A model generated the notes under the pieces. The model was not told the DNA's origin, made no database searches, and saw nothing but the letters and a program-made list of their open reading frames with translations. From an uncultured Prevotella sp. (GTDB lineage Bacteria; Bacteroidota; Bacteroidia; Bacteroidales; Bacteroidaceae): a stretch of DNA of 64,000 bases. Shown here in pieces: positions 1 through 8,911 of the stretch. The DNA lies in NCBI GenBank assembly GCA_905234815.1, contig CAJOIX010000004.1, positions 12,710 to 76,709 on the forward strand, read 5' to 3'. Both the position numbers and the translations under genes were made by a program. Position 1 is the first letter of the stretch. Every line of letters begins with the position of its first letter.

Positions 1-999
1 CTGATAACGGGTGCAGCAGGTTCAATCGGTTCGGAGATTGTGCGCCAGATTGCTGAATTGAAGCCCGAAAAGATGATTCTCATCGATCAGGCTGAAACAC
101 CTTCGCACGATATTCGGCTCATGATGTCGAAGCAATATCCCGATGTAGATGCCTGCACGATTGTGGCTACCATCTGCGATGCAGAACGCATGGATCATAT
201 CTTTAAGGCTTATCGGCCCGACTACGTGTTCCATGCTGCAGCATATAAGCATGTGCCGATGATGGAAGATAATCCCAGCGAGGCTGTCCACAACAACGTA
301 TGGGGCACAAAGGTCATAGCTGATCTCAGCGTGAAATACGGCGTGAAGAAATTCGTGATGGTATCGACGGACAAGGCTGTGAACCCCACTAACGTGATGG
401 GATGCTCAAAGCGAATCTGCGAAATTTATGTGCAGAGCCTCAGCCGCCACCAGAAAACGACACAATTCGTGACCACCCGATTCGGAAATGTTCTGGGTTC
501 GAATGGTTCTGTGATACCACTCTTCCGCGAACAGATCAAGAACGGCGGACCGGTTACGGTGACCGACGAACGCATCGTGCGCTTCTTTATGCTCATTCCT
601 GAAGCCTGCAAACTCGTGCTCGAAGCCGGAACGCGCGGCAACGGAGGTGAAATCTTCGTATTCGACATGGGCAATCCCGTGAAAATAGCCGACTTGGCTC
701 GCCGAATGATACAACTATCCGGCGTTCCCAACATTGAGATTGTATTCACGGGACTCCGCGCTGGAGAGAAGCTTTACGAAGAGGTGCTCAGCGAAATGGA
801 AGGTACCAAGCCCTCGTTCCACGAGAAAATACGTATCGCCACTGTGCGCGAATACGACTACGAGCAAGTATGCCGCGACATTGAGCGCCTGCTGCAAGTA
901 GCAAGACAGTTTGACAACATGAATACGGTAAAGGAAATGAAGTCCATTGTGCCGGAATTTATCAGCAACAACTCAGTCTATGAGCAGCTCGACAAATAA
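1..999 (+). CDS. FlaA1/CapD-family nucleotide-sugar epimerase/dehydratase, 5'-truncated by window edge
   Basis: The reading frame is open from base 1 and the N-terminal part lies outside the window. The fragment begins LITGAAGSIGSE, the glycine-rich NAD(P)-binding loop of an extended short-chain dehydrogenase. It also carries YKHVPMMEDNP and STDKAVNPTNVMGCSKR, which fit the FlaA1/CapD group where the usual YxxxK active site is MxxxK. These proteins normally have an N-terminal membrane-helix domain before the Rossmann fold; that part is missing here only because of the window edge. The likely role is C4/C6 modification of a UDP-GlcNAc-type sugar for surface polysaccharide. The internal GTG at base 40 is not a real start because the motif begins before it. 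The substrate cannot be told from sequence. Confidence 0.9.
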   Translation: MITGAAGSIGSEIVRQIAELKPEKMILIDQAETPSHDIRLMMSKQYPDVDACTIVATICDAERMDHIFKAYRPDYVFHAAAYKHVPMMEDNPSEAVHNNVWGTKVIADLSVKYGVKKFVMVSTDKAVNPTNVMGCSKRICEIYVQSLSRHQKTTQFVTTRFGNVLGSNGSVIPLFREQIKNGGPVTVTDERIVRFFMLIPEACKLVLEAGTRGNGGEIFVFDMGNPVKIADLARRMIQLSGVPNIEIVFTGLRAGEKLYEEVLSEMEGTKPSFHEKIRIATVREYDYEQVCRDIERLLQVARQFDNMNTVKEMKSIVPEFISNNSVYEQLDK

Positions 1000-1033
1000 G
1001 CAACGAACCGATCTTTACATATCCTCACACTAC

Positions 1034-1065
1034 AAGCCAAGCCTCCGGGTTTGGCTTTTTGTTTT
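1034..1065 (+). terminator. Rho-independent terminator after the epimerase gene
   Basis: AAGCCAAGCC, loop TCCG, GGTTTGGCTT, then a T-rich run. The 10-bp stem has one G-T wobble. It sits 34 bases after the stop of the epimerase. Confidence 0.8.
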
Positions 1066-1124
1066 CTGAAATCTAAAAAAATGCAAAACAATAGCCTCAG
1101 AATGTTGTTAAAACTAAAAAAAGA

Positions 1125-1155
1125 TTGGACGTATAATATTTTTTTTGTAGCTTTG
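1125..1155 (+). promoter_or_regulatory. Bacteroidetes-type promoter for the GT5-domain gene
   Basis: TTGG at 1125-1128, 19 bases, then TAGCTTTG at 1148-1155. This matches the -33 TTTG / -7 TAnnTTTG form. It would give a 5' leader of roughly 60 bases before the ATG at 1221. Confidence 0.65.
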
Positions 1156-1220
1156 CAATTGTTTAGTTTGGGTAAATAGGCATTCTATTGAAGCCTTAAC
1201 CAAGTGAAAAGGTTATCAAG

Positions 1221-2015
1221 ATGAAAAAAATTTTGTACATCAGTCAGGAGATTGCTCCCTATGTTGCTGAAAGTGAAATATCTGTAGTAGCACGTGATTT
1301 GACACAGGAACTGTTCAATCTCGGTAATGAAATTCGTATGTTCATGCCCAAGTGGGGCACCATCAACGAGCGCCGCGGACAGTTGCATGAAGTGATTCGC
1401 CTGTCGGGTATGAACCTGATTGTAAACGATACAGACCACCCCCTGATAATCAAGGTGGCCAGTCTGCCGCAATCGCGTCTGCAAGTTTATTTCATAGACA
1501 ACGATGAGTATTTCCAAAAGCGCCGAATGGCTACTGACGAACAGGGCGACGACTATGCCGACAATGGCGAACGTGCCATTTTCTTTGCTCGCGGCGTGCT
1601 CGAAACCATGAAGAAACTCCGTTGGACACCTGACGTGATTCACTGCCTTGGCTGGATGTCCAGCATTGTACCCTACTATCTCAAAACAGCCTATAAGAAT
1701 GAACCCATCTTCAAAAATGCAAAAATCGTCACTTCACTGTACGAAAAAACTCTGCAGAAAGATTTTGGGGAGAACTTCAAACAACTGATTGACTTCAAGT
1801 CAAAGAATCCAAAACTGCTGAAAGCATACGATTCGCCATTCGACAGTTTCCAGTTGGGCAAGCTGGCTATTGACTATTCCGACGCTATCATCATTGCCAA
1901 TAAGCAAGCCAATGCCGACCTCATTGCCCATGCCAAGGAAAACGGCAAGCCCGTGCTCAACTTCGTAAAAGAAGGCAAGCCTGAAAAATACTTGAAGTTC
2001 TACGATACTCTTTAA
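1221..2015 (+). CDS. Stand-alone GT5 (glycogen/starch synthase) N-terminal domain protein
   Basis: 264 residues. The start ILYISQEIAPYV and the region with FIDNDEYFQKRR and DVIHCLGW resemble the N-terminal Rossmann domain of glycogen synthase. Full-length enzymes are about 480 residues, and the C-terminal nucleotide-sugar domain is absent. The usual KxGGLxDVV loop that binds ADP-glucose is replaced by AESEISVVA. Glycogen synthase activity is therefore unlikely and the real role is unknown. It is followed after 16 bases by a DUF4270 lipoprotein gene, so the two are probably cotranscribed. Automated annotation would probably label it 'glycogen synthase'; that name should not be taken literally. 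Confidence 0.75.
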   Translation: MKKILYISQEIAPYVAESEISVVARDLTQELFNLGNEIRMFMPKWGTINERRGQLHEVIRLSGMNLIVNDTDHPLIIKVASLPQSRLQVYFIDNDEYFQKRRMATDEQGDDYADNGERAIFFARGVLETMKKLRWTPDVIHCLGWMSSIVPYYLKTAYKNEPIFKNAKIVTSLYEKTLQKDFGENFKQLIDFKSKNPKLLKAYDSPFDSFQLGKLAIDYSDAIIIANKQANADLIAHAKENGKPVLNFVKEGKPEKYLKFYDTL

Positions 2016-2031
2016 TCCACAAAAGTCACCA

Positions 2032-3465
2032 ATGAAACGCTATATTTATCTACACGCTCTATTATTTATCAGTTTTTCAGCACTCCTCCTCACCAGCTGC
2101 GATGATACGACAGGCAGCCTGGGACTTAGCATGAGTGAAGAGTCTGACCAGTTGAACGTAACGGCCCAGACCTTCAATCTCACCTCCAAATCAGTAATTA
2201 CCGGTGCTGTTGTATCAACCAGCACCACGGCATACGTCGGCAAAGTACGCGATCCAGAAACCGGCGCATACATCACTGCCAGCAGCATGATGCAATTTGC
2301 GGCGCTGGAAAGTTACGTACCATTCCCCGAGGCAAGCAAGATTGCGAATACAGAGAACAACTTGCCCGTTGCTGACTCTTGCGAGATACGTTTTTATTAC
2401 AACAAATTCTACGGCGACGGCCTGGCTCCGATGAAGTTCAAAGTAACGGAGCTGAGCAAACCCATGGAAGAGACCAGCAAGTATTATACCGACTTCGATC
2501 CTGAAGCAAACGGCTACCTGCGCACCAATGGATTTGCCGAAGAGCGCGTATTCACGCTCAACAATCAGAACCTGACCGAAGAAGAGCTGGAAGAGAGCGG
2601 CAGCGAGCAGTTCCTCCGCATCCGACTGAACAGCCCATACACCGACAAAGACGGCAATACCTACAACAATTTCGGCACCTATCTGATGCGCACCTACTAC
2701 GAGCATCCGGAGTATTTCAAGTCGAACTACAAATTTCTGCACAATGTGATGCCCGGCATCTATGTGAAAACCTCGTCCGGACTGGGCGCCATGGCATACA
2801 TCGAACTGGCCCAGCTGCGTGTCTATTTCACAAAGACCGACAGCGAGGTAGCGCAATTAGCCTCATGGGGCAGCACCGAAGAAGTGCTCCAAACCTCAAC
2901 GGTTGAGAATGACGAAAACACGCTCACAACACTGGCCGCAGCAACCGATTGCTCCTACCTGAAATCGCCTGCCGGCATATTTACCGAAATCACACTGCCC
3001 GTTGACGAAATCATGAACGGACACTCGGGCGAAACGCTCAACAGCGCCAAGATTGTACTCTCGCGAGAAAACAATGAAGTAAGCAGCGATTATCATCTCA
3101 ACATACCTGGTGCTGTGCTGCTTGTGCCGGTAGATCAATATAAAGAATTCTTCGAACAAGGCAAGCTGCCCGACAGCAAGCAGACGTTCATCAGCCAATA
3201 CAGCTCGCAGCAGGGCACATATACGTTCAGCAACATTTCAACCCTCATTACCGAGATGTATAAGGGCGACCGCACATCGGCCAACTGGAACAAGGTCTAT
3301 ATTGTTCCCGTAACGCTCAACACCGTGACACAAACGGTGAACAACTCGACGGTTGAGAAAGTGATCGGCGTGAATCACAACATGACTCCAAGCAGTGCGA
3401 AACTGAAGGGTGGAGCCAATGCCACAAGTGATTTGCAAATCAGCGTGATCTATTCCAAGTTCTAA
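2032..3465 (+). CDS. DUF4270-family surface lipoprotein
   Basis: 477 residues. An N-terminal hydrophobic segment ends in the lipobox LLTSC (Cys23), followed by DDTTG, so this is a lipoprotein exported by Sec. The body is rich in Ser/Thr and beta-type sequence with no enzymatic motif that I recognise. Size and pairing with the GT5-domain gene fit the Bacteroidetes DUF4270 family, whose function is not established. It shares the promoter near 1125-1155 with the preceding gene (16-base gap). Confidence 0.75.
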   Translation: MKRYIYLHALLFISFSALLLTSCDDTTGSLGLSMSEESDQLNVTAQTFNLTSKSVITGAVVSTSTTAYVGKVRDPETGAYITASSMMQFAALESYVPFPEASKIANTENNLPVADSCEIRFYYNKFYGDGLAPMKFKVTELSKPMEETSKYYTDFDPEANGYLRTNGFAEERVFTLNNQNLTEEELEESGSEQFLRIRLNSPYTDKDGNTYNNFGTYLMRTYYEHPEYFKSNYKFLHNVMPGIYVKTSSGLGAMAYIELAQLRVYFTKTDSEVAQLASWGSTEEVLQTSTVENDENTLTTLAAATDCSYLKSPAGIFTEITLPVDEIMNGHSGETLNSAKIVLSRENNEVSSDYHLNIPGAVLLVPVDQYKEFFEQGKLPDSKQTFISQYSSQQGTYTFSNISTLITEMYKGDRTSANWNKVYIVPVTLNTVTQTVNNSTVEKVIGVNHNMTPSSAKLKGGANATSDLQISVIYSKF

Positions 3466-3496
3466 CGCTCACCCGCCAGCATACGCAATACCGCCT

Positions 3497-3631
3497 ATGG
3501 CCGACAACTATTTAGAGAAACAGCGCGCCGACTATGAACTGCGGAAGCGCCAGATGTTACAGCAAAAGCGAAAGCGACTGTCTGCAAAAAGGCAACTCAC
3601 AATAGAACGCCCGGAAGACGAGGCACTTTAA
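3497..3631 (+). CDS. Small basic hypothetical protein (44 aa)
   Basis: An ATG at 3497 opens a 44-codon frame ending TAA at 3629-3631. It lies between the DUF4270 stop and a clear terminator nine bases further on. The peptide begins MADNYLEKQRADYEL and is rich in Lys, Arg, Gln and Glu with a helical look (RKRQMLQQKRKR). There is no recognisable domain and no strong ribosome-binding site, as is common in this phylum. Its position, inside the transcript and directly before the terminator, is the main support for it being real. Confidence 0.5.
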   Translation: MADNYLEKQRADYELRKRQMLQQKRKRLSAKRQLTIERPEDEAL

Positions 3632-3639
3632 CCATAGAG

Positions 3640-3676
3640 ATGCTCCTTGAAACCATTCAAGGGGCATTTTTATTTT
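3640..3676 (+). terminator. Rho-independent terminator of the GT5-domain/DUF4270 operon
   Basis: ATGCTCCTTGAA, loop ACCA, TTCAAGGGGCAT, then TTTTTATTTTT. The 12-bp stem has one mismatch. Confidence 0.85.
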
Positions 3677-3767
3677 TGCCCAATCGAAAGCACCAATCTT
3701 CTGAAATTCAGTTGCTTAAGAAGCAACAGCGGCTATACCGATTCTGCGCGCTGCAATCCACTTTTTC

Positions 3768-3848
3768 AAAAGCATAGGTTTTGACGTCCAAAAGGATAGC
3801 TTTTGCCGGCCAAAAGCATAGCTTTCGGAGCCCCAAAGCATAGGTTTT
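3768..3848. repeat. Array A: four 15-bp near-palindromes at 22-bp period
   Basis: Units at 3768, 3790, 3812 and 3834: AAAAGCATAGGTTTT, AAAAGGATAGCTTTT, AAAAGCATAGCTTTC, CAAAGCATAGGTTTT. The 7-base spacers are GACGTCC, GCCGGCC and GGAGCCC. Array length is exactly 81 bp. It is one of four such arrays in this window and lies between two convergent transcription units. The surrounding 3677-3956 stretch contains no gene that I can support. Confidence 0.9.
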
Positions 3849-3870
3849 GAAAACAGGTATTTTAAGAGCC

Positions 3871-3909
3871 ATAAAAAAGGGATGGATTTTCGCTTGGAAA
3901 CTCCATCCC
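3871..3909 (-). terminator. Rho-independent terminator for the minus-strand ribH operon
   Basis: Read on minus: GGGATGGA, a central part with a second small stem, TCCATCCC, then TTTTTTAT. It lies 48 bases past the stop of the 127-aa gene. Confidence 0.85.
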
Positions 3910-3956
3910 GAATGTGTTATAATTGCGTTGCACCGGCGTTGCCGTGCAGCGATTGT

Positions 3957-4340
3957 CTATCGGCGCATGAGAATCGCCTTGGCCTGGTCGAAAGCCTTGG
4001 GGCCGCGAGCTTGGAAAGCCACATTGACCAGACAGTTGGCGGCGAGCTCCTGATCGGAAAGATCAACACCCTTCTCGCGTACTACCTGCTTGCCGAGACA
4101 TACTTCCCACGTGGTGTGGAAATTGGCATCGTCGGCGCCCATGTACGAGATATCGTCGTCAGCATCGTGAAGCAATTTGTAGCGTATGTTCTTTTTCGAT
4201 TCCACGGGATTCATGCCCAGCAAGAGGTCGTAGGCTTGCTGCAACTGCGGACGATACTGAGCCGTTCCGGGGAACATGGCATTCACCGTAGCCATGATTT
4301 CATCGAAATCGTATGCCTGTAGCAACTGAAAGAGTGTCAT
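3957..4340 (-). CDS. Conserved hypothetical protein (127 aa)
   Basis: Soluble, helical-looking protein starting MTLFQLLQAYDFDEI. It contains YRPQLQQAYDLLLGM and a Cys-bearing C-terminal part, with no signal peptide or membrane segment. It resembles small Bacteroidales proteins that begin with 'LxELLxxYxFDEI' (possibly DUF6557), but I cannot confirm the family. It is the last gene of the minus-strand unit TPR protein - ribH - this gene, with a 46-base gap after ribH and a terminator behind it. Function unknown. Confidence 0.7.
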   Translation of the reverse strand: MTLFQLLQAYDFDEIMATVNAMFPGTAQYRPQLQQAYDLLLGMNPVESKKNIRYKLLHDADDDISYMGADDANFHTTWEVCLGKQVVREKGVDLSDQELAANCLVNVAFQARGPKAFDQAKAILMRR

Positions 4341-4386
4341 GTAAAATTTATAATATAAAAATGTAAAAAATTACACCGCCGGTAAG

Positions 4387-4863
4387 TTAAAATTTAGCCA
4401 TTTTGATGGCATCAATGGCACATTCGTCCCCTTTGTTGCCCAAACTACCGCCACAGCGGTCGAGTGCTTGCTGATGGTTCAGCGTGGTGAGCAAGCCGTA
4501 AATCACGGGCACTTCGCTCTTTGCATTCAGCCGCGCGATGCCGTAGGTTACGCCCTGGCAGATATAATCGAAGTGAGGCGTGTCGCCTTTGATCACGCAT
4601 CCGAGTACAATCACCGCATCGTAGCCTCCGTTCAAACACATCTGGTGAGCGCCGTAAATCAGTTCAAAACTGCCTGGAACGGTTTTCACGTGAATGTTTT
4701 CGGGCAACGTGCCATGCTTCTCCAGCGTTCTCACACAGCCTTCAAGCAGTGCATTGGTGATTTCCGGATTCCACTCAGCCACCACGATGCCAAAACACAT
4801 ATTGCTGGCATCGGGCACTTTCGAGAGATCGTAGTCGGAGAGGTTGTGAAGTATGGTAGCCAT
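4387..4863 (-). CDS. ribH: 6,7-dimethyl-8-ribityllumazine synthase
   Basis: 158 residues, the usual size. Lumazine synthase condenses 5-amino-6-ribitylamino-uracil with 3,4-dihydroxy-2-butanone 4-phosphate in the penultimate step of riboflavin synthesis. Visible family blocks are [10 protein letters not shown] (substrate-binding Trp), [25 protein letters not shown] (GxxIxGxTxHF) and PVIYGLLTT, with the C-terminal [11 protein letters not shown]. Its ATG overlaps the stop of the upstream TPR gene as TAATG, so translation is probably coupled. No FMN riboswitch is visible upstream. Confidence 0.95.
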   Translation of the reverse strand: MATILHNLSDYDLSKVPDASNMCFGIVVAEWNPEITNALLEGCVRTLEKHGTLPENIHVKTVPGSFELIYGAHQMCLNGGYDAVIVLGCVIKGDTPHFDYICQGVTYGIARLNAKSEVPVIYGLLTTLNHQQALDRCGGSLGNKGDECAIDAIKMAKF

Positions 4864-5561
4864 TATTTCAGAGAGCAGCGCTCAATGTATTCGTCGATTT
4901 CCTGAGTCTGAACCAAAGCAGAAGCTACATATTTCTCTTTGATTTCCTGATAAATCTCCAGGGCGTCATCTTTCTTGCCCTGCGATTCAAGGATCTTGGC
5001 AGCTTGCAGACGGAAGGTGGGAGCGAGCGAATTGTTCACGCCTTCGTTTCCTTTCTTGTCAGCATCGTCGGCAGCCTTGATCAGCGTGCTGACGGCCTTG
5101 TCGAGTTTACCTATATGAGCGTAGGCATTACCCAGAGCCGAGATGCCAGCGGGCGAAATCATGGCATCGTCCTGAGGGTCAAACTCCTCGAGATACTTCA
5201 CTGCCTCATCCCATTTCTCCAGACCGGCATAGCAGAGACCGGCGTAGAGATTGGCCAGATTGCCAGCATCTGTGCCGCTGTATTCACTGGCCACTTTCAA
5301 GAAGCCTGCCACACCTGTGCTGTCGCCTTTGAGAGCAAGTTCATACTGCTCGTTCTGGAAGAGTTCCTGAGCGGCGCCCAATTGAGTACTTGCCTTGTCC
5401 TCACGCGGATTGGCAATAAAAGTAAAATAGCAGATAATACCTGCCACTACGATTACGAATAACGCGATGCAACAGAGGATAGCCCCCTTATGCTTCATAA
5501 AAAATGTTTCCGACTGGTTGAGTGTCTCTGACAATTGCGATTGTTCTTGTTTTTTTACCAT
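4863..5561 (-). CDS. Membrane-anchored TPR protein
   Basis: 232 residues. A hydrophilic, Gln-rich N-terminus (about 1-25) precedes one strong transmembrane helix ([18 protein letters not shown], about residues 29-48). After it comes a periplasmic region with TPR-type repeats such as [21 protein letters not shown], about residues 100-215. The arrangement resembles the YfgM/ancillary-translocon TPR proteins and a common Bacteroidetes protein encoded next to ribH. The exact role is unknown; periplasmic scaffolding is an inference. First gene of the ribH operon. Confidence 0.8.
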   Translation of the reverse strand: MVKKQEQSQLSETLNQSETFFMKHKGAILCCIALFVIVVAGIICYFTFIANPREDKASTQLGAAQELFQNEQYELALKGDSTGVAGFLKVASEYSGTDAGNLANLYAGLCYAGLEKWDEAVKYLEEFDPQDDAMISPAGISALGNAYAHIGKLDKAVSTLIKAADDADKKGNEGVNNSLAPTFRLQAAKILESQGKKDDALEIYQEIKEKYVASALVQTQEIDEYIERCSLK

Positions 5562-5617
5562 GATATTTTTTGTTTTAAATTTACGAAGTGAAAATCTGCG
5601 ATTTTAAATGAATCGTG

Positions 5618-5625
5618 CAAAAGTA
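5618..5625 (-). promoter_or_regulatory. Candidate -7 box for the TPR-ribH operon
   Basis: On minus the sequence is TACTTTTG (TAnnTTTG), 57 bases before the start codon. I see no convincing -33 box, so support is from one box only. Confidence 0.4.
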
Positions 5626-5687
5626 CATTTTTTATCTCACACCGTGAAATTTCCTCATTACTTTTTCGCTTTTTCTCGCAAATAAGG

Positions 5688-5695
5688 TAATTTTG
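5688..5695 (+). promoter_or_regulatory. Candidate -7 box for recF
   Basis: TAATTTTG at 5688-5695, 30 bases before the recF ATG. The -33 region is only T-rich, so this is single-box support. The intergenic segment is divergent with the TPR-ribH unit. Confidence 0.4.
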
Positions 5696-5725
5696 CATAC
5701 ACTCGAAACGTAGATAGAGCGAATC

Positions 5726-6841
5726 ATGATTCTCGAAAAACTGACCATCCTGAATTATAAAAACATTGCAGAGAGCACCTTGGAGTTCTCGGCCAAGTTC
5801 AACTGTATGCTGGGCAACAACGGCGCCGGCAAGACCAATCTGCTCGATGCTATCCACTATCTCTCGTTCTGCCGAAGCGCATCCAATCCTATCGACTCGC
5901 AAGTGATGCAGCACGGCAAGGACTTCTTCATGCTCGAAGGTCAATACATCAACGAGCAGGGCAGTCAGGAGATTATCGCGTGCAGCATGAAACGCGGCTC
6001 GGCCAAGCAGTTTAAGCGCAACGACAAGAAATACAAACGCCTGTCGGAACACATCGGTTTGATCCCGCTCATCTACGTGTCGCCTGCCGACACCACGCTC
6101 ATCGAGGGCAGCAGCGACATCCGTCGCCACCTGCTCGACATGGTGATTGCCCAATTCGACTATACTTACATCGACGCGCTGAACAGATACAACCGCGCTC
6201 TGCTACAGCGGAATGCGCTACTCAAAGACGAGCACGCCGCCGAACAGATGGAACTGCTGGAAATTCTGGAAATGGAAATGGCTCAGCAGGGTGAAAACAT
6301 TTATCAGAAACGTGCGGCCTTTGTCGATGAATTGATACCAGTGTTTCAAAACATTTATACCCAGATATCCGGCCAAAGCGAAACAGTATCGCTACAATAC
6401 CTCTCCCACTGCACCCGTGGGCCGCTGCTCGAAGTGATCCAGCGCGACCGGATGAAGGATATGGCTGTGGGCTATTCGCTCCATGGCATTCACCGCGACG
6501 ACCTGGAAATGCTCATCGACGGATTCCAAATGAAGCGCGAAGGCAGTCAGGGACAGAACAAAACCTACGCGCTGGCACTGAAACTGGCGCAATTTGAATT
6601 TCTCAAGCGCACCTCATCGGCCACTACCCCACTGCTGCTGCTCGACGATATTTTCGACAAGTTAGATGCCCACCGCGTGGAGCAAATCGTTGAACTCGTT
6701 GCCGGAGAGCAATTCGGACAGATATTTATCACCGATACCAATCGCGAACACCTGGATCAAATTCTATCCAGAAGCCACTCCGATCACAAACTCTTCACAG
6801 TGGAAGCAGGAAACATCACTGAAAGGACAGCCCATGTTTAA
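5726..6841 (+). CDS. recF: DNA replication/repair protein RecF
   Basis: 371 residues, typical length. RecF is an SMC-like ABC ATPase that loads RecA at gaps together with RecO and RecR. Visible features are the N-terminal MILEKLTILNYKNI, Walker A GNNGAGKTN (about residues 32-40), the ABC signature region SQGQNKTYALALKLAQ (about 273-288) and Walker B PLLLLDDIFDKLD (about 301-313). The next gene starts inside its last codons (8-base overlap), making a recF-DUF721 translational pair as in many Bacteroidetes. Confidence 0.95.
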   Translation: MILEKLTILNYKNIAESTLEFSAKFNCMLGNNGAGKTNLLDAIHYLSFCRSASNPIDSQVMQHGKDFFMLEGQYINEQGSQEIIACSMKRGSAKQFKRNDKKYKRLSEHIGLIPLIYVSPADTTLIEGSSDIRRHLLDMVIAQFDYTYIDALNRYNRALLQRNALLKDEHAAEQMELLEILEMEMAQQGENIYQKRAAFVDELIPVFQNIYTQISGQSETVSLQYLSHCTRGPLLEVIQRDRMKDMAVGYSLHGIHRDDLEMLIDGFQMKREGSQGQNKTYALALKLAQFEFLKRTSSATTPLLLLDDIFDKLDAHRVEQIVELVAGEQFGQIFITDTNREHLDQILSRSHSDHKLFTVEAGNITERTAHV

Positions 6842-7124
6842 CAAGAAAGCACGCTCCTTCAGCGACCTTGTACGAGAACATTTACGCGAACAAGGATTGG
6901 AGACGCCCCTCCTGCAGCGGCGCCTCATTGAAGCATGGGAAACCGTGCTCGGCCCAACCATCAACGAATATACGGGCGAGCGGTTCATAAAGAACCAGAC
7001 ACTCTTCGTGAAAATCACCAATCCGGCACTGCGGCAGGACCTCACCATGATGCGTACGCAACTTGTGCAACGGCTGAACAGTGCCGTCGGCTCACAAGTA
7101 ATTGCCGAAGTAAAAATCTATTAG
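6834..7124 (+). CDS. DUF721 (DciA-like) domain protein
   Basis: 96 residues from the ATG at 6834, which overlaps the recF stop. A longer upstream frame exists but runs inside recF. The sequence has the DUF721 pattern: SFSDLVREHLRE near the start, then WETVLGPTINEYT and TLFVKITNPALRQDLTMM (residues about 30-75). DUF721 proteins downstream of recF are related to DciA, the bacterial helicase operator. A helicase-loading role is inferred from family and neighbour only. Confidence 0.85.
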   Translation: MFNKKARSFSDLVREHLREQGLETPLLQRRLIEAWETVLGPTINEYTGERFIKNQTLFVKITNPALRQDLTMMRTQLVQRLNSAVGSQVIAEVKIY

Positions 7125-7135
7125 ACCGCCACACC

Positions 7136-8002
7136 ATGAAACTCTCTGTGATAATTCCTATCTACAACACTGCATCCACACTGCGCCAATGTGTGGAAAG
7201 TGTGACGCGGCAAAGTGTTGAGAACATGGAAATCATCCTCGTCGATGATGCTTCACCCGACGGTGCAGGCCGGCTGGCCGAGGAATTGGCCCAAACAGAC
7301 AAGCGCATCCGTGTGCTCAGCATCCCCCACAGCGGTCTCAGCGAGGCCCGTAATGCCGGAATCAGAGAGGCAACTGGCGAGCTTATCACCTTTGTGGATA
7401 GCGACGATGAGATAGCCGACCAGCAATTTGATTTCTTCCTATCGCTCTTCGACAGCCACAAACAGCATATCGACATATTGGAATATCCAGCCAAAAGAGA
7501 TTGCGGCTGGGGCTATTTACCAAAGAAAACTGCAGCCTACTTTACTACCCCGGCGCAATACTGGCTGCAAACGCGAGGCTGGGAACACTGCTATGCTTGT
7601 AACAAGATATTCCGACGCGAGATTTTCGACCAAGAAAAGTTTCTGGCAAACATCCATTTTGAAGATGTAGAATTCATGAGCCGATTGCTGACGAAGCCCC
7701 TAAACATTTTCGTATCTCAGCGCGGGCAATACCTCTATCATGACAACCCAAACGGCATTACACATCGGGCCGACGCAAACGACTTGAAACAACTCTACGA
7801 GTGGAACCTCCGGGCCTACAATATCATCCCTACGGCTGCACATTTTGAACAGATACTCAATATCGCTCTCGACATTTTCCGTGCCTCTGGCGAACTGATT
7901 GAGCTACCCGAAAAGAGATACTGCAGAACAATTAAACAACTTTTGCTTAACGCATTGGGCTTTAAGCGTTTATGCAAACTACACAAAGCCATTATAAAAT
8001 GA
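7136..8002 (+). CDS. Family 2 glycosyltransferase
   Basis: 288 residues from the ATG at 7136 (MKLSVIIPIYNTASTL). GT-A fold features are the N-terminal nucleotide-binding strand, VDDASPDG and a DXD-type FVDSDDE at about residues 84-90. There are no transmembrane helices. It is followed by a second GT2 gene through an ATGA overlap and then a GT-B enzyme, so the three probably form a glycan-building set cotranscribed with recF. Donor and acceptor cannot be predicted. Confidence 0.9.
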   Translation: MKLSVIIPIYNTASTLRQCVESVTRQSVENMEIILVDDASPDGAGRLAEELAQTDKRIRVLSIPHSGLSEARNAGIREATGELITFVDSDDEIADQQFDFFLSLFDSHKQHIDILEYPAKRDCGWGYLPKKTAAYFTTPAQYWLQTRGWEHCYACNKIFRREIFDQEKFLANIHFEDVEFMSRLLTKPLNIFVSQRGQYLYHDNPNGITHRADANDLKQLYEWNLRAYNIIPTAAHFEQILNIALDIFRASGELIELPEKRYCRTIKQLLLNALGFKRLCKLHKAIIK

Positions 8003-8880
8003 TATTTATCTCGTTCATCATACCTGTTTACAACACGCCAAAGGAATTGTTGGAACGCTGCTTGCAAAGCATTCGCGCCCTACCGTTGGAACCCAATCAG
8101 CGCGAGATAATCATCGTTGACGACGGGTCGGATGCCCCATACAATGTGAGTGATGCCAAAGTGATTCGACAAGAACACCAAGGGGTGAGCCAAGCACGCA
8201 ATGAAGGTATGAAACACGCACAGGGAACTTACATCCAATTCATTGATGCCGACGACGAACTCGCACTCAACCACTATCGTGCCGTGCTCATCACATTGTG
8301 GAAAAAGCAACCAGATATACTGGCATTTGCTTTCAATACTGCTCATCGCCGGCCAAGACCTTGGGGTATCAGTAGCGGAACACACTATCTCCGACATTAC
8401 AACATTTTCGGTTCAGTTTGTGCATACACCTTTCAGCGGCAACTCATCCAAAATTACACCTTTAATCCACAACTCTCATACGGCGAAGACGAAGAGTTCA
8501 CGGCCAAGGTCCTGCTTGATTCTAAGCGACTGATAGTCATGGACCGCCCTGCCTATTTCTACCACAAAACAAAGTCTTCTGTCACAGCCCAACATAATGC
8601 CGAGGCCATTCAGCAACGACTCAACGACACCTTTGCAGTGATTCGCAATCTTGATTGGTATCTCTACCACCTCGAAGGTGCGCAATATAAAGCCCTGCAG
8701 CGGCGCATCCGGTGCTTGGCCTGCGACTATCTGCACAACACGAAACGACTCATTGCAAATAAAAAAGAGCGCAAAGCTGCCCTGGAACAGGCAAGAGAAC
8801 AGCTCCGCAGCCTAAGTCTCTATCCCCTGCCTCTCAAGTTTTACTCGCTGAGATACCTGCTCACGGCCCTCCGCGGCTAA
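7999..8880 (+). CDS. Family 2 glycosyltransferase
   Basis: 293 residues if translation starts at the ATG at 7999, which overlaps the previous stop as ATGA. An ATG at 7972 is also possible. The start MIFISFIIPVYNTPKELLERC, then IVDDGSDAPY and the metal-binding FIDADDE (about residues 83-89), give a GT-A fold. The C-terminal third is Lys/Arg-rich. It sits between another GT2 gene and a GT4-like gene in one plus-strand unit. Confidence 0.9.
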   Translation: MIFISFIIPVYNTPKELLERCLQSIRALPLEPNQREIIIVDDGSDAPYNVSDAKVIRQEHQGVSQARNEGMKHAQGTYIQFIDADDELALNHYRAVLITLWKKQPDILAFAFNTAHRRPRPWGISSGTHYLRHYNIFGSVCAYTFQRQLIQNYTFNPQLSYGEDEEFTAKVLLDSKRLIVMDRPAYFYHKTKSSVTAQHNAEAIQQRLNDTFAVIRNLDWYLYHLEGAQYKALQRRIRCLACDYLHNTKRLIANKKERKAALEQAREQLRSLSLYPLPLKFYSLRYLLTALRG

Positions 8881-8911
8881 AATCCCCACCTCATTCTTCA
8901 ATCCAATATAT

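Noticed and set aside
4863-4900. FMN riboswitch for ribH
   Set aside because: ribH starts within the stop of the upstream TPR gene and the operon leader is short; no conserved RFN-element sequence is seen.
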